Origin: Tolypeutes matacus
Taxonomy: Eukaryota; Chordata; Mammalia; Cingulata; Chlamyphoridae
Direction: 5' to 3'
Assembly (NCBI GenBank): GCA_026826555.1
Contig: JAKSZT010054304.1
Coordinates: forward strand, 34,651,424-34,715,423
DNA length: 64,000 bases
The position numbers were made by a program, and so were the translations under genes. Within the stretch, counting starts at the first letter, position 1. Each line of letters opens with the position of its first letter. This document shows, in pieces, positions 1-10,329 of the stretch. The notes below the pieces were generated by a model. That model made no database searches and was not told the DNA's origin. It saw only the letters and a list, made by a program, of their open reading frames with translations.

Positions 1-435
1 TGTTTAAGAAAAACAAGTCTTATCACTTTTAAAGAAACATAATGTTCAAACCTAACAACTTTTAACGTTTTACTTTCTCAAAGCCAGATTCTGAAAAGTA
101 TCTTTGATTTCAAATTATTTCAAAAGATTTCTCCTTTCACCTTAAAAACTGAAGTAATAAAATAGGTGAGTTCATTTAATATGTTATAATTTGAATGAAA
201 AGTGCTTAAAAAGTGCTATAAAGTTAAAAGGGATTCTTTAACCCTCTGTTAATCAAAGTTGTATAAATAAAAAGTTCATATAAATACTTAAAAAGTATAT
301 AAAATTTCTGAAAATTAAACACTGTTCTGGCATAATATGAGATAAAAATATAATGTTGTTAATCATGGTTTTAATTTTTATTAAAAATGGTATGAATCAC
401 AATAACAACCTCTCTACCTGGAAATAAAAAAGCAA

Positions 436-537
436 ATGCTTTAACCCATACATGTCTGATTCATACTGAAAACTGCTGCAGGATAGATGCTTTAACTCAT
501 ATTTGTCCAATTCACATTATAAGTTGCCACAGGATGA
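436..537 (+). repeat. 51-bp imperfect tandem duplication
   Basis: Two adjacent 51-bp units (436-486 and 487-537) both begin ATGCTTTAAC and end in a CCACAGGAT- or GCTGCAGGAT-like block. A third, more diverged relative lies at about 1461-1510 (AGGCTTAACCCATTAGTGTC). The unit length is a multiple of three, but no open frame runs through it. It lies in the presumed retroviral interior. Confidence 0.5.
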
Positions 538-2590
538 TATATAACAGTAAGCTATCATAAATTAAAGTAACACCACTGCTGTATGCAGCAACTCTAAATA
601 TTAATTTATTACAAAAATTAATATCCAGTTATGTCACTATCACTTTGTTTTAAAACTTACTAAAGCTTTCTCTAGTATCTTCTTAGGCAAATCAAGCCAG
701 CCTGCATTCACCTTCATGTGAAAAAGCCAACGGTGAATTTGCAGTGCTTTCCCAAGGCTGTGTGCATAACCCAATCATCTATCCTGGCCTGGTGACAAAA
801 AAATCTGGCTGTGTGAAAAACCTGTAGCTATAACCCTATTTCGTTATATTAATAATATTATGTTAACCAATAATTCTTTTTACAGAATTAAAAGAAGTAT
901 CGGAAACAATAATATCTTATCTTAAAAACCTGAAGTGGGCAAACAGTTGGGACAAGCTATTAAGTCCAAGCTGTTCTGACAAATTCTTAAATGTTTAGTT
1001 GTCTAAAACAAGAACTATTACCTTCTGCTATAATTGATAAAATACAATATTTTCTCACATTAATAGTTTGTAATATTGTTGCAATACTAAAACCCCTTCA
1101 ACCCTCATTTAGCTCGAATATTAAAACCATTGTAGGTGTTAATCAGAAAAAGTTGTTCATGGAAATAAGAGAACCTCCAGCAGACTGCTTTAAAAACAAA
1201 AAAACAAAAAAACAGAGAGGTTATTGGCACAAGCTTAAGCAGGAAAGAGGTAAACTCTAGTTTACCTTGTAAATTAAATGTAGCCAGCACCAACATTAGC
1301 TTTAAGTAAAGTTTGTGACAGAGGCAATATTCTAAACAAATACCCTTTGGGTTGGAATCACAATTGTAAAAGGGGCCAAATTACAATATAGCCGCTTAAT
1401 TAAAAACAACAACAACAAAACCCAACTGTGTGCAGCATACCATGCCCTGCTGCAAGTAAAAGGCTTAACCCATTAGTGTCCAGACACTCTGAAAACTGCC
1501 ACCTCTATCCAAAGGTGGGTTGCAGATACTAAAAACAAGACAAGAGCAATGAACTGTCATGCATCACCCTCTGCAGAGAAGAAATCTGTGGAAAAACATC
1601 TGAAATGCCTGCCAACAGCAACAGGTAACTGTTTATCATATCCCTACCCACTCCTTTAACACCCCTATTGAGATCTTCTTGCGAAGATCCAGAGCCATGC
1701 CATTGAAACCCAAGAAGCAGCAGAGTAGCTCCACAAGGAAAACAGACATCGTAACTGCTGAACCCTGTAGCAGCACTGCCAGCTGCCTATTGCTCACCAA
1801 CAGCTCATGGACATTACCCATGAATATTCTTCGTGCTCACTCTAACAACTGAATATCAGTTCCCTCCCTCTCTTGAAAGGAACAAGGTATGCTTTCACTA
1901 CTACAAGCACTGCAACGAAACTCTTGTAACCAGCCAATTACTATTTGATGCCTAAAAATGTAAATACCCTATATAAAATGCTAGCCACCCTACAGCCCCA
2001 AATGAAAAATAATAAAAATTTGTTGTTGACTATACCTCAAACTATACAAACTGGGAAAAATAAAGTCATTTTAGCCATACTATTCAACCTTACTGGATGG
2101 AAATCTTAAGTCCATGGAAAACAAAAGACACCCAAACATTGTTGTGAAACTACAGTTAATAATCTGAAGTCTCCTATTCCCGCTGAAAGTCTTTGTATGT
2201 CTATGTAAACTCTTCTTATACCTAAACTAATTTTCAATGTCACTCAAACCTCACAGCATATGGCCCATCAAATAAGTTATATTAATAATGTAGCTTCTGA
2301 CCCTATGTCTGATTGGTTTTCCTCGTTATCTTAGCCCTGAATCTCATAATTAATTCCCATCCTCACCCTACTAATAACTCTCCTTCTTTTAATGTCAGCA
2401 GAACCATATATTCTCTAAGCTATAACACAGTCATTCAAACAACAGTCTGGAACAGCACCCAGAATCACATGAACAACCTCCTCCTATTGCATGAAATTCA
2501 ACACCAGCCATTAACCCCCAAAACACTACCACAATAATTCAATGAAACCCCACTCCAACCCTCAACAGCAGGAAAGAGCCCGAGATAATA

Positions 2591-2985
2591 ACTATGGGAA
2601 TCCATCATGGCTGTCCTCATTCCTCTCTTATTTTTCTTCATGCTTATGATCAATCTTCTTACCTGCTATATCACCATTACTATTGTTATTGCTGGTGCTT
2701 CTTTTTGGCCCTTGTCTCTTATAGCTCCTCTCCTGATTCATACACTGAATCATGCAATCAACGACCCAGGAATATGTGGGTGGCATCTTCCTGATACATG
2801 ATAATATCAACCCCTGCGGGACCTGAAACCACAGCCACTGGACAGGATGGAAAGAAATTTTTCTCCACCTCTTGACAGCAAGAAGTAGCCAGATCAAGCC
2901 AATACCCTGAATCCCCTCACCCTCCCATCCTGCCCAGTACTGTATAACCCAATACCCAGGTCCACCAACACACACATAAATATAT
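2591..2985 (+). pseudogene. Retroviral env remnant: transmembrane anchor and tail
   Basis: One + frame starting near 2591 reads a tryptophan-containing lead-in, then a long hydrophobic leucine-rich run ending LLFGPCLL. That is the typical sequence style of the membrane anchor of gamma-type retroviral envelope transmembrane subunits. The frame carries at least one internal stop in the anchor and several in the tail, so it cannot encode a working protein. The remnant lies about 0.3 kb upstream of the 3' LTR, the expected position. It is a relic. The extracellular part of env upstream is too decayed for me to delimit. Confidence 0.6.
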
Positions 2986-3002
2986 AACCAAAGAGTAAGG
3001 AA

Positions 3003-3512
3003 TGTTAGAGGTTCCCCCTCACTAGGTTTGAAATAATTAAAAGCTGTGACTCAAGTCCCCCTGACATGCATTGAGGAAGGACAAGCCCCCTCCCCCATAG
3101 CCTACATGCCTGAAAGCACAGCACTTCCCCCAAAGGTTGAACTAAGAAACCACGTGGAAATGGGAGTAAAATGAGATAGAGACCTTCACTCCCCCAGATC
3201 AAAGCACCACTTGCTCCTCCAACATTCCAAGAAAACATAACTCCCTAACCCACTACCCTCTAGCCATATAAGGGGAAATTTTCACCTCTAGAGCTTCCTA
3301 TTGGCCCCTACACCTTACGCAAACCCTTGACCCCCTCCCACCAACTATCATTTCCCTGCCTCGGAATGTACTGTATAAATTCAAATCCCTCCTTTCCAGA
3401 GTCGGGCTGAAGTCTATTCTTCAGAACCCCTCCATTGGGAGAGCTTCCCAATAAACTTTCTGCCTGCAATCATCGTCTCCATGTCCCAGTGAGCGCCCCC
3501 TTTTCTCTAACA
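3003..3512 (+). mobile_element. 3' LTR of endogenous retrovirus (510 bp)
   Basis: The LTR has perfect 8-bp terminal inverted repeats, TGTTAGAG at 3003 and CTCTAACA ending at 3512. A TATA-like TGTATAAATTC lies near 3370 and an AATAAA near 3450, followed by a short R/U5-like end, the order expected of a + strand LTR. The retroviral interior lies on its left, so it is the 3' LTR. The flank right of 3512 starts ATGG, the candidate 4-bp target duplication; its partner would lie beyond the left edge of the window. The right flank is alpha-s1-casein 3' UTR on the opposite strand, so the provirus inserted antisense into the casein retrocopy. Confidence 0.85.
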
Positions 3513-4116
3513 ATGGTAATAACAGGAGCAATTAACTGAAGATGTTTTAAACAAAATTTCCATTATAGAAACTTTAATACCCTCTAATTAGGCAGCCCCA
3601 AACCACCAGGACACAGACTGGAATTTGCACACTTACTAGGAAAATTTAGCTGAAAAAAGGATGCTATCTAATACACAGTAGAAGATGCACGAAAGAGTGC
3701 CCTGAATTTGAGATTTTTGTATTCTGAAAAAACAGTTGAAGCCTTTGGATAGGATGGTTTTTATATGTAAACAGAAATTAACAGCATGAGATTTTCAGTC
3801 ACATCAAAGGCCGTATTGTGCAGGTCTCAGGAATTCACTTAATTCTTCACCAGTCTGATGACACAGTGTCAGTGTTCTCAAAGGCAATGGGTTAAGAAAT
3901 TTCATGGATTGGAAGAGCCACGAATGGCATGATTTGCTGAGGATAAGCAGCATAGGGATAGACATCAAGCTGGTAGAATTGTTGGAAAAGCTCATGGTAG
4001 GAATGGGCCTATTCCTAACTCTCTACTCTCCTGGTCTCTCTCAGTTGGAAGTGGTTGTATTTGTTCATTCTGTGAAATTTGTCCTGGGCATGGACAGCTT
4101 CCTCAGTGCTCAGTGT
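3513..4116 (-). pseudogene. CSN1S1P: CSN1S1 retrocopy, segment C: C-terminal codons and 3' UTR
   Basis: Read on the - strand, the upper part encodes remnants such as AVHAQDKFHRMNKYN, then FQQFYQLDVYPYAAY, then PIAFENTDTVSSDW before a TGA at 3849-3847. These line up in order with the C-terminal third of alpha-s1-casein (human AAHAQEQIRRMNENS, bovine FRQFYQLDAYPSGAW and PIGSENSEKTTMPLW, recalled). An in-frame TAA at 3894-3892 and frame changes show decay. The next 334 bases match the remembered casein 3' UTR, for example TCCAAAGGCTTCAACTG and a GGCACTCTTTC block. The 3' UTR is cut off at 3512 by the retroviral LTR, so no poly-A signal or tail is visible. Confidence 0.88.
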
Positions 4117-5030
4117 TTTTTTTTTTTTAAACAATTTATTGAAGTTTATCATTCATACATGAACATACATAAACAATAAGTGTTCAGTAAACATTGTGAA
4201 CTTACAAAACAAACATGCATAACATCATACAGGACTCCCACACATCACCCCACCACAAGTACTTTGCATTGTTGTTAAACATTTGTTATCAAATTATGAA
4301 AGGGCATCGTGAAAGTATCACTACTAACTATAGTCCGTATCTTACTCCCTTATACTTTTTTTTTTTTAAAAGGATTTATTTATTTATTTATTTACTTTTA
4401 TCCATTTTTACCCACCCCCCAACCCCCCGTTTTTTCTGTTTTTGTGTCCATTCGCTGGGCAACTCTCTGTGTCCATTTCCTGCCCTCTCTTCTCATCCTC
4501 CTGTCTTCACTGGGATTTAATCCTCAGAAACTCTGATATGGGAGAGAGGCCTCCTACTGCCTGCACCACCTTAGTTCCTGTTTTTTTGGTGTGTCTCATC
4601 TTGGCTCTCCCTTGTGTCACTCTCCTGTTACATCATTTTCTTGCTGTGTGGCTTGCAGGACCTGGCAGTGCACCCATGCATGGTGCCTGGCAGCCTGTGC
4701 ACCTTCTATACTTTTCTTTTTTTAATTTTTACTGGGAAGTCCCAGGGATCAAATCTAGGTCCCTCCATTTGGGAGACGGATGCCCAACCATTTAAGCCAC
4801 ATCTGTCCCCCTGCTTTAGCTCTTAAGGTTGACCAAAGATACCTAGAGTTACAGTCATTTCCCATACAGTATGGTCATTTAATAAATCAGGCTTATTTAC
4901 TACCAGCATTCTAAAAACCAGACCTAGGGAGAAAAACTAGGTCTGGGGACACATGCACGGTTTCTAATATAGCAAATGATTAGCCTACCCTGATTATCAC
5001 AAAATCAGGACAGCGAGACTATTCACATAC
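4117..5030 (-). mobile_element. Composite retroposon, copy 1 (head + two SINE modules + L1 3' tail)
   Basis: Read on the - strand the order is as follows. First comes a head of about 210 bp (5030-4812) with no family I recognise. Next is a DAS-like SINE module (about 4811-4580), then a second SINE-like module starting GGAACTAAGGTGGTGCAGGC and ending in an A-rich AATAAATAAATCC tract (about 4575-4357). Last is an L1 3'-UTR tail (4350-4130) with AATAAA and poly-A. CTCAGTGT flanks it at 4109-4116 and 5031-5038, a target-site duplication inside casein sequence. The same modules occur in the same order at 30822-31737. Compared with that copy, this one carries about 12 extra bases (GTATGTGAATAG) at its 5' end. 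Confidence 0.8.
4918..4946. repeat. Perfect 10-bp inverted repeat in the composite head
   Basis: CCAGACCTAG (4918-4927) and CTAGGTCTGG (4937-4946) are perfect reverse complements around a 9-base loop. A second stem lies next to it: CCTGATT at 4989-4995 and AATCAGG at 5003-5009. The 10-bp stem is kept with two mismatches in copy 2 (30893-30921). Confidence 0.75.
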
Positions 5031-5197
5031 CTCAGTGTTATTGGGAGCAGCTTCCTCATTTGAATTGTTGCTAGATTCCTTCTGCTCAACATCTGCAATG
5101 ACACGTTCTTCACTTAATCCCTTCCTGAGATTCATCACTTTCTTTTTCTCTCAGAGGTTCTCACTGCCTGTTCAGTTCATTGTTGTCTTCTTCTCTT
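5031..5197 (-). pseudogene. CSN1S1P: CSN1S1 retrocopy, segment B: middle codons
   Basis: On the - strand the sequence resumes directly after the L1 target duplication and encodes NNELNRQ, then a TGA at 5163-5161. Frame shifts follow, revealing EKESDESQEG and then VIADVEQKESSNNSNEE. These correspond in order to human alpha-s1-casein around its phosphoserine cluster (recalled REKQTDEIKD and VVAEPEKMESSISSSSEE). The acidic serine cluster has decayed, with several Ser codons changed to Asn. Together with segments A and C this gives exon after exon of coding sequence with no introns, as expected of a reverse-transcribed mRNA. Confidence 0.87.
5185..5197. repeat. L1 target-site duplication, 3' copy (13 bp)
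   Basis: GTCTTCTTCTCTT here and again at 11550-11562, flanking the LINE-1. It is perfect over 13 bp and adjoins the L1 poly-A (poly-T on +). It lies in casein codons, showing that the target was the casein retrocopy. Confidence 0.9.
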
Positions 5198-5397
5198 TTT
5201 TTTTTTTTAACTTTATTTTGTACATTTAATAATTGAAAACATAAGCAATTAAAAACTAAAAAGTAAACACAGATGAATAAATATATACATTTCTCAATTA
5301 AATGTAATGGATACATGTAAATTTTGTTGTTGTTGTTTTGTTTTTTGCTTGTTTTTTTTTTTTTGAATCAAACAATATATTACACAATATATTTGGT

Positions 5398-8300
5398 TCA
5401 TAGTAATGCATTCATACAGTATTTGTCCTTTTGTGTCTGGCTTGCTTCACTCAACATAATGTCCTCCAGGTTCATCCATGTTGCCATATGCTTTATGACT
5501 TCATTTCTTCTTACAGCTGCATAATATTCCATCATATGAATAGACCACAGTTTGTTTATCCACTCATCTGTTGGTGGACACCTGGGTTGTTTCCAACTTT
5601 TGGCAATGGTGAATAATGTGGCTATGAACATCGGTGTGTAGATGTCTGTTGGTGTCACTGCTCTCAGTTCTTCTGGGTATATACCCAGTAGTGGTATTGC
5701 AGGGTCACATGGCAAGTCTATATTCAACTTCTTTAGGAATTGCCAAACAGTCCTCCATAGTGGTTGTACCATCCTGCATTCCCACCAACAGTGAAGAAGT
5801 GTTCCTATCTCTCCACATCCTCTCCAACACTTGTAGTTCTCTGTCTTTTTAATAGTGGCCATTCTGATAGGTGTGAAATGATATCTCATTGTAGTTTTCA
5901 TTTGCCTTTCCCTAATCATGAGTGATGTTGAGCATTTCTTCATGTGTTTTTTTGCCATTTGTTTTTCTTCTTCGGAGAAATGTCTATTCAAGTCTTTGGC
6001 CCATTTTTTAATTGGGTCATTTGTCTTTTTATTGTTGAGTTGTAACATCTCTTTATATATCCTGGATATTAAACCCTTATCAGATATGTGATTTCCAAAT
6101 ATTTTTTCCCATTGAGTTGGCTGCCTTTTCACCCTTCTGACAAAGTCCTGTGAGGTGCAAAAGTGTTTAATTTTGAGGAGGTCCCATTTACCTAATTTTT
6201 CTTTTGTTGCACGTGCTTTGGGTGTGAGATCCAAGAAACCACCACCTACTACAAGGTCTTGAAGATGTTTCCCTACATTTTCTTCTAGTAGTTTTATGGT
6301 CCTGGCTTTTATATTTAGATCTTTGATCCATTTTGAGTTGATTCTTGTATAGGGGGTGTGATAGAGGCCTCTTTCATTCTTTTGGTTATAGATATCCAGT
6401 TCTCCCAACACCATTTGTTGAAGAGACTGTTTTTTCCCATCAGTGTGGGCAAGGTAGGTTTGTCAAAAACCAGTTGACTGTATAGGTGAGGGTTTATTTC
6501 TGGATTCTCAATTCTATTCCACTGATCGATATGTCTATCTTTATGCCAGTACCATGCTGTTTTGACCACTGTAGCTTTGTAATATGTTTCAAGGTCAGGC
6601 AACAAAATTCCTCCCACATTGCTCTTCTTTTTTAGGATACTTTTGGCTATTCGGGTGCACTTACCCTTCCAGATGAATTTGGTAATTGCCTTCTCTAAGT
6701 CTGTAAAGTAAGCTGTTGGGATTTTGATTGGTATTGCATTGAATCTATAAATCAGTTTGAGCAAGATTGACATCTTCACGATATTTATTCTTCCAATCCA
6801 TGAACACGGATTTGTTTAGGTCTTTTAAAATTTCTTTTAGCATTGTTTTGTAGTTTTCTGCATATAGGTCCTGTACTTCCTTGGTTAAATTAACTCCTAG
6901 GTATTTGAGTCTTTTTGTTGCTATTGAAAATGGAATTTTCCTCCTGATTTCCTCCTCAGATTGTTCAGTACTAGTGTACAAAAACATTACTGATTTTTGC
7001 GTGTTGATCTTATATCCTGCCACTTTGCTGAACTCATTTATTAGTTCAAGTAGCTTTGTTGTAGATACTTCAGGATTTTCTAAATACAGGATCATGTCAT
7101 CCGCAAACAGTGAGAGTTTTACTTCCTCTTTTCCTATTTGGACGCCTGTGATTTTTTTGTCTTGTCTAATTGCCCTAGCTAGAACTTCTAGTAAGATGTT
7201 GAATAACAATGGTGACAGTGGACATCCTTGTCTTGTTCCTGATCTTAGGGGGAAAGCTTTCAACCTTTCCCCATTGAGTATGATGTTGGCTGTGGGTTTT
7301 TCATATATGCCTTTTATCATATTGAGGAATTTTCCTTTTATTCCTATCTTTTGAATTATTTTATCAAAAAATGATGTTGGATTTTGTCGAATGCCTTTTC
7401 TGCATCTATTGAGATGATCATGTGTTTTTTTTTCCTTCAATTTGTTAATGTGGTGTATTACAGTGATTGATTTTCTTATGTTGAACCAGCCTTGCATACC
7501 AGGAATAAATCCCACTTGGTCATGATGTATAAGTCTTTTGATATGCTGTTGGATTCGATTTGCAAGTATTTTGTTGAGAATTTTTGTATCTATGTTCATG
7601 AGAGAGATTGGTCTATAATTTTCTTTTCTTGTGGAATCTTTATCTGGCTTTGGTATTAGGGTGATGTTGGCTTCATAAAATGTGTTGGGTAATTTTCCGT
7701 GCTATTCAATTTTTTGGAAGAGTTTAAACAGGATTGGTGTTAATTCTTTTAGAAATGCTTGGTAGAACTCACCTGTGAAGCCATCTGGTCCTGGACTTTT
7801 CTTTGCTGGGAGATTTTTTATGACAGAGTCAATCTCCTTAATTGTGATTGTTTGTTAAGTTCTTGTATTTCTTGTTGTGTCAGTGTAGGTTGGTTATGAG
7901 TTTCTAGAAATTTGTCCATTTCATCCAGGTTGTCTAGTTTGTTGGCATATAGTTTCTCATAATATCCTCTTATGATTCTTTTTATTTCTGTGAGGTCATT
8001 TGTAATTTCCCCCCTTTCATTTCTGATTGTATTTATTTGCATCTTCTCTCTTTTTTCCTTTGTTAGTCTAGTGAGGGGTTTGTCAATTTTATTGATCTTC
8101 TCAAAGAACCAGCTTTTGGTTTTGTTGATTTTCTCTATTGCTTTTTTGTTCTCATTTTCATTTATTTCCGCTCTAATCTTTATTATTTCTTTCCTTCTTT
8201 TTGCTTTGGGATTGGTTTGCTGTTCTTTTTCTAGTTTCTCAAGTTGATCAGTTAAATATTTGAGTTTAGCTCTTTCTTGTTTCTTTTTTTTTTTTTTTTT

Positions 8301-9400
8301 TTACCGGGAGGTACTGGGGATCGAACCCTGGTCTCTCCATATGGTAGATGGACGCCGAACCTCTTGAGCCACATCCGTTGCCCTCTTGTTTCTTAATATA
8401 GGCATTTAGGGCTCTAAATTTCCCTCTCAAGACTGCCTTCGCTGTATCCCATAAGTTTTGATATGTTGTGTTCTCATTTTCATTTGTCTCAATATATTTA
8501 CTGATTTCACTTGCAATTTCTTCTTTGACCCACTGAATATTTAGGAGTGTGTTGTTCAGTCTCCACACATTTGCAAATTTCATTTTTTCTTGTCAGTTAT
8601 TGATTTCTAGTTTCATTCCATTATGATCTGAGAAGGTGCTTTGTATAATTTCAATCTTTTTATATTTATTGAGAGCTGTATTGTGACCTATCATGTGGTC
8701 TATCCTGGAGAAAGATCCATGAGCACTTGAGAAGAATGTATAACCTGCTGAGTTTGGATGCAGTAATCTGTATATGTCTGTTAGGTCTAACTTGTTTATC
8801 ATATTGTTCAAGTTCTCTGTTTCCTTGTTGATCTTCTATCTAGTTGTTCTATCTAATGATGTGAGACGGGTGTTGAAGTCTCTAACGATTATTGTAGAAA
8901 TGTCTATTTCTCCCTTCAGTTTTGCCAGAGTTTGTCTCATATATTTTGGGGCACCCTGGTTAGGTGCGTAGATATTTATGTCTGTTATACCTTCCTGGAG
9001 GATTGTCCCTTTTATTAATATATAATGGCCTTCTGCCTTTCTTATCACTTTTTTGCATTTGAAGTCTGTTTTGTCTGATATTAGTATAGCTACCCCTGCT
9101 CTTTTCTGTTTACTATTTGCATGGAGTATCTTTTTCCAACCTTTTACTTTTAGCAGGCTTGTATCCTTGTGTCTGGGGTGAGTTTCTTGTAAGTAGCATA
9201 TGGATGGCTCATGTTTTTTTTATCCATTCTGTCAGCCTGTATCTTTTGATTGGGGAATTTAATCCCCTCACTTTCAATGATATTACTGAAAATGCACTAT
9301 TTATTTCCTCCATTTTATTCTTTGGTTTTCATATGTCATCTTATTATTGTTTTTCTTTTTACTCTTTTGGTTATCCTTTCTGCTCTTCTTTCTTCTATAC
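5398..9400 (-). pseudogene. LINE-1 ORF2 (endonuclease + reverse transcriptase), broken
   Basis: ORF2 normally encodes a protein of about 1,275 residues that nicks DNA and copies L1 RNA at the nick. In order on the - strand I see: endonuclease blocks at 9048-8600 (INIYAPNQG, IIVRDFN, and SDHNGMKLEI near the end of the domain); the reverse-transcriptase core at 7599-6745 with the catalytic FADD at 7107-7096; and the C-terminal region ending KYCMNALL at 5398. Frames alternate between two phases and there are stops at several points. The SINE plus its duplication at 8275-8394 adds 109 bases and so shifts the frame. I cannot fix the start codon; it should lie shortly after the ORF1 stop at 9435. 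Confidence 0.88.
8286..8383 (-). mobile_element. Short DAS-type SINE inside LINE-1 ORF2
   Basis: A 98-bp element with poly-T on its left side, ACCGGGAGGTACTGGGG, and the tRNA-like head TTGAGCCACATCCG on the right (so - strand). TCTTGTTTCTT flanks it perfectly at 8275-8285 and 8384-8394. It is very similar to the SINE at 33571-33669, which points to a young subfamily. It is younger than the L1 it sits in. Confidence 0.93.
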
Positions 9401-9434
9401 TCTCCTCCAAGCCTCTCTCTCCTGTCTTTTTCTT

Positions 9435-10329
9435 TCAGGTTCTAAGGCTTCCTTTAATATTTCCTGCAAAGGTGGATTCTTTTTTTGCAAACTCTCTTAG
9501 TTTCTCTTTGTTTGTGAATACTTTATATTCACTTTCATATTTGAAGGACAGTTTTGCTGGATAAAGAATTCTCTGCTGGCAGTTTTTCTCTTTCAGTTTC
9601 CTAATTGTATCATACCACTGTCTTCTCGCCTCCATGGTTTCTGAAGAGAAATCTGCCCAAAGTCTTACTGGACGTCCTTTGTACGTGATCGTTTGCTTCT
9701 CTCTTGCTGCTCTGAGAATTTTCTCTTTATCTTTTACATTTGACATTCTGAATAATATGTGTCTTGGCGTAGGTCTATTTGGATTTATTCTTGGGGTACG
9801 GTGTGCTTCTTGGACATGTAAGTTCATTTCTTTCGTGAGAGTTGGGAAATTTTCAGCTATTATTTCCTCAAATACTCTTACTGCCCCTTTTCCTTTCTCT
9901 TCTTCTGGAACTCCCATGACACCTATGTTCTTGCGTTTAGTGTTGTCATTCAACTCTCTGAGCCCCTGCTCAACTTTTTTCCATTCTTTTCTCTCTCTGT
10001 TCTTTTCTCTCTTCAATTTTAGCTGCTCTGTCTTCGGTATCCCTTATTCTTTCTTCTATCATTTCGAGTCTGCTGTTGTATGCCTCAAATGTATTTTTGA
10101 CTTCACCTATTGTGTCTTTCATTCCCATGAACTACATTACTTTTCTGTTCACGATTTCAGATTCTTCTTTGCGTTCACTCAATGACTTCTTGATGTCATT
10201 TATCTCTTTAACTATATTCTCTTTCATCTCATTAATTTGATTTTGGAAATTTGTGCTCATCTCACTGATTAGTTCTCTCAAATTCTGCATCTCTTCTGGG
10301 ACTTTGCTGTATTCCTTTTCTTGGGCCAT
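9435..10329 (-). pseudogene. LINE-1 ORF1 (RNA-binding protein), frameshifted
   Basis: ORF1 encodes the trimeric coiled-coil RNA chaperone of L1. The - strand frame starts MAQEKEYSKVPEEMQ at 10329 with a heptad-like coiled-coil region. It then changes frame between 10132 and 10016 and continues through an RRM and C-terminal domain (HILFRMSNVKDKEKIL, DFSSETMEARRQW, ILYPAKLSF) to a stop at 9435. The frameshift in the coiled-coil part inactivates it. Confidence 0.88.

Larger units (their letters stand above)
1..3002 (+). mobile_element. Endogenous retrovirus interior, 3' part, decayed
   Basis: This stretch ends directly at a complete 3' LTR. Its last 400 bases hold an envelope-like transmembrane segment, so I read it as the interior of a class I (gamma-like) provirus on the + strand whose 5' part lies outside the window. 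Every frame is full of stops; the longest + frame with a plausible env look is about 74 codons, at 2313-2537. The first 1.5 kb is AT-rich and shows no domain I can name, so it may include other insertions. A short purine-rich tract just before 3003 is compatible with a polypurine tract. Class assignment is inference from the LTR style and the transmembrane motif. Confidence 0.55.

Noticed and set aside
4117..5030. Composite copy 1 as a 5'-truncated L1 with two unrelated SINE insertions
   Set aside because: The second locus has the same modules, almost the same 5' start and its own target duplication.
5020..5035. GAG/GTATGTG on the - strand as a casein splice donor, suggesting the real gene
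   Set aside because: What follows is not an intron but the composite retroposon with a CTCAGTGT duplication. Casein codons resume directly after its poly-A.
5398..6414. 338-codon - strand frame as a host gene
   Set aside because: It is the C-terminal part of LINE-1 ORF2.
6745..7599. 284-codon frame with FADD as an active reverse transcriptase or novel retron
   Set aside because: Ordinary L1 ORF2 RT domain. Neighbouring domains are in other frames with stops, so it is inactive.
6881..10185. Several + strand frames of 90-190 codons opposite the L1
   Set aside because: Antisense shadows of L1 ORF1/ORF2. No domains or start context.
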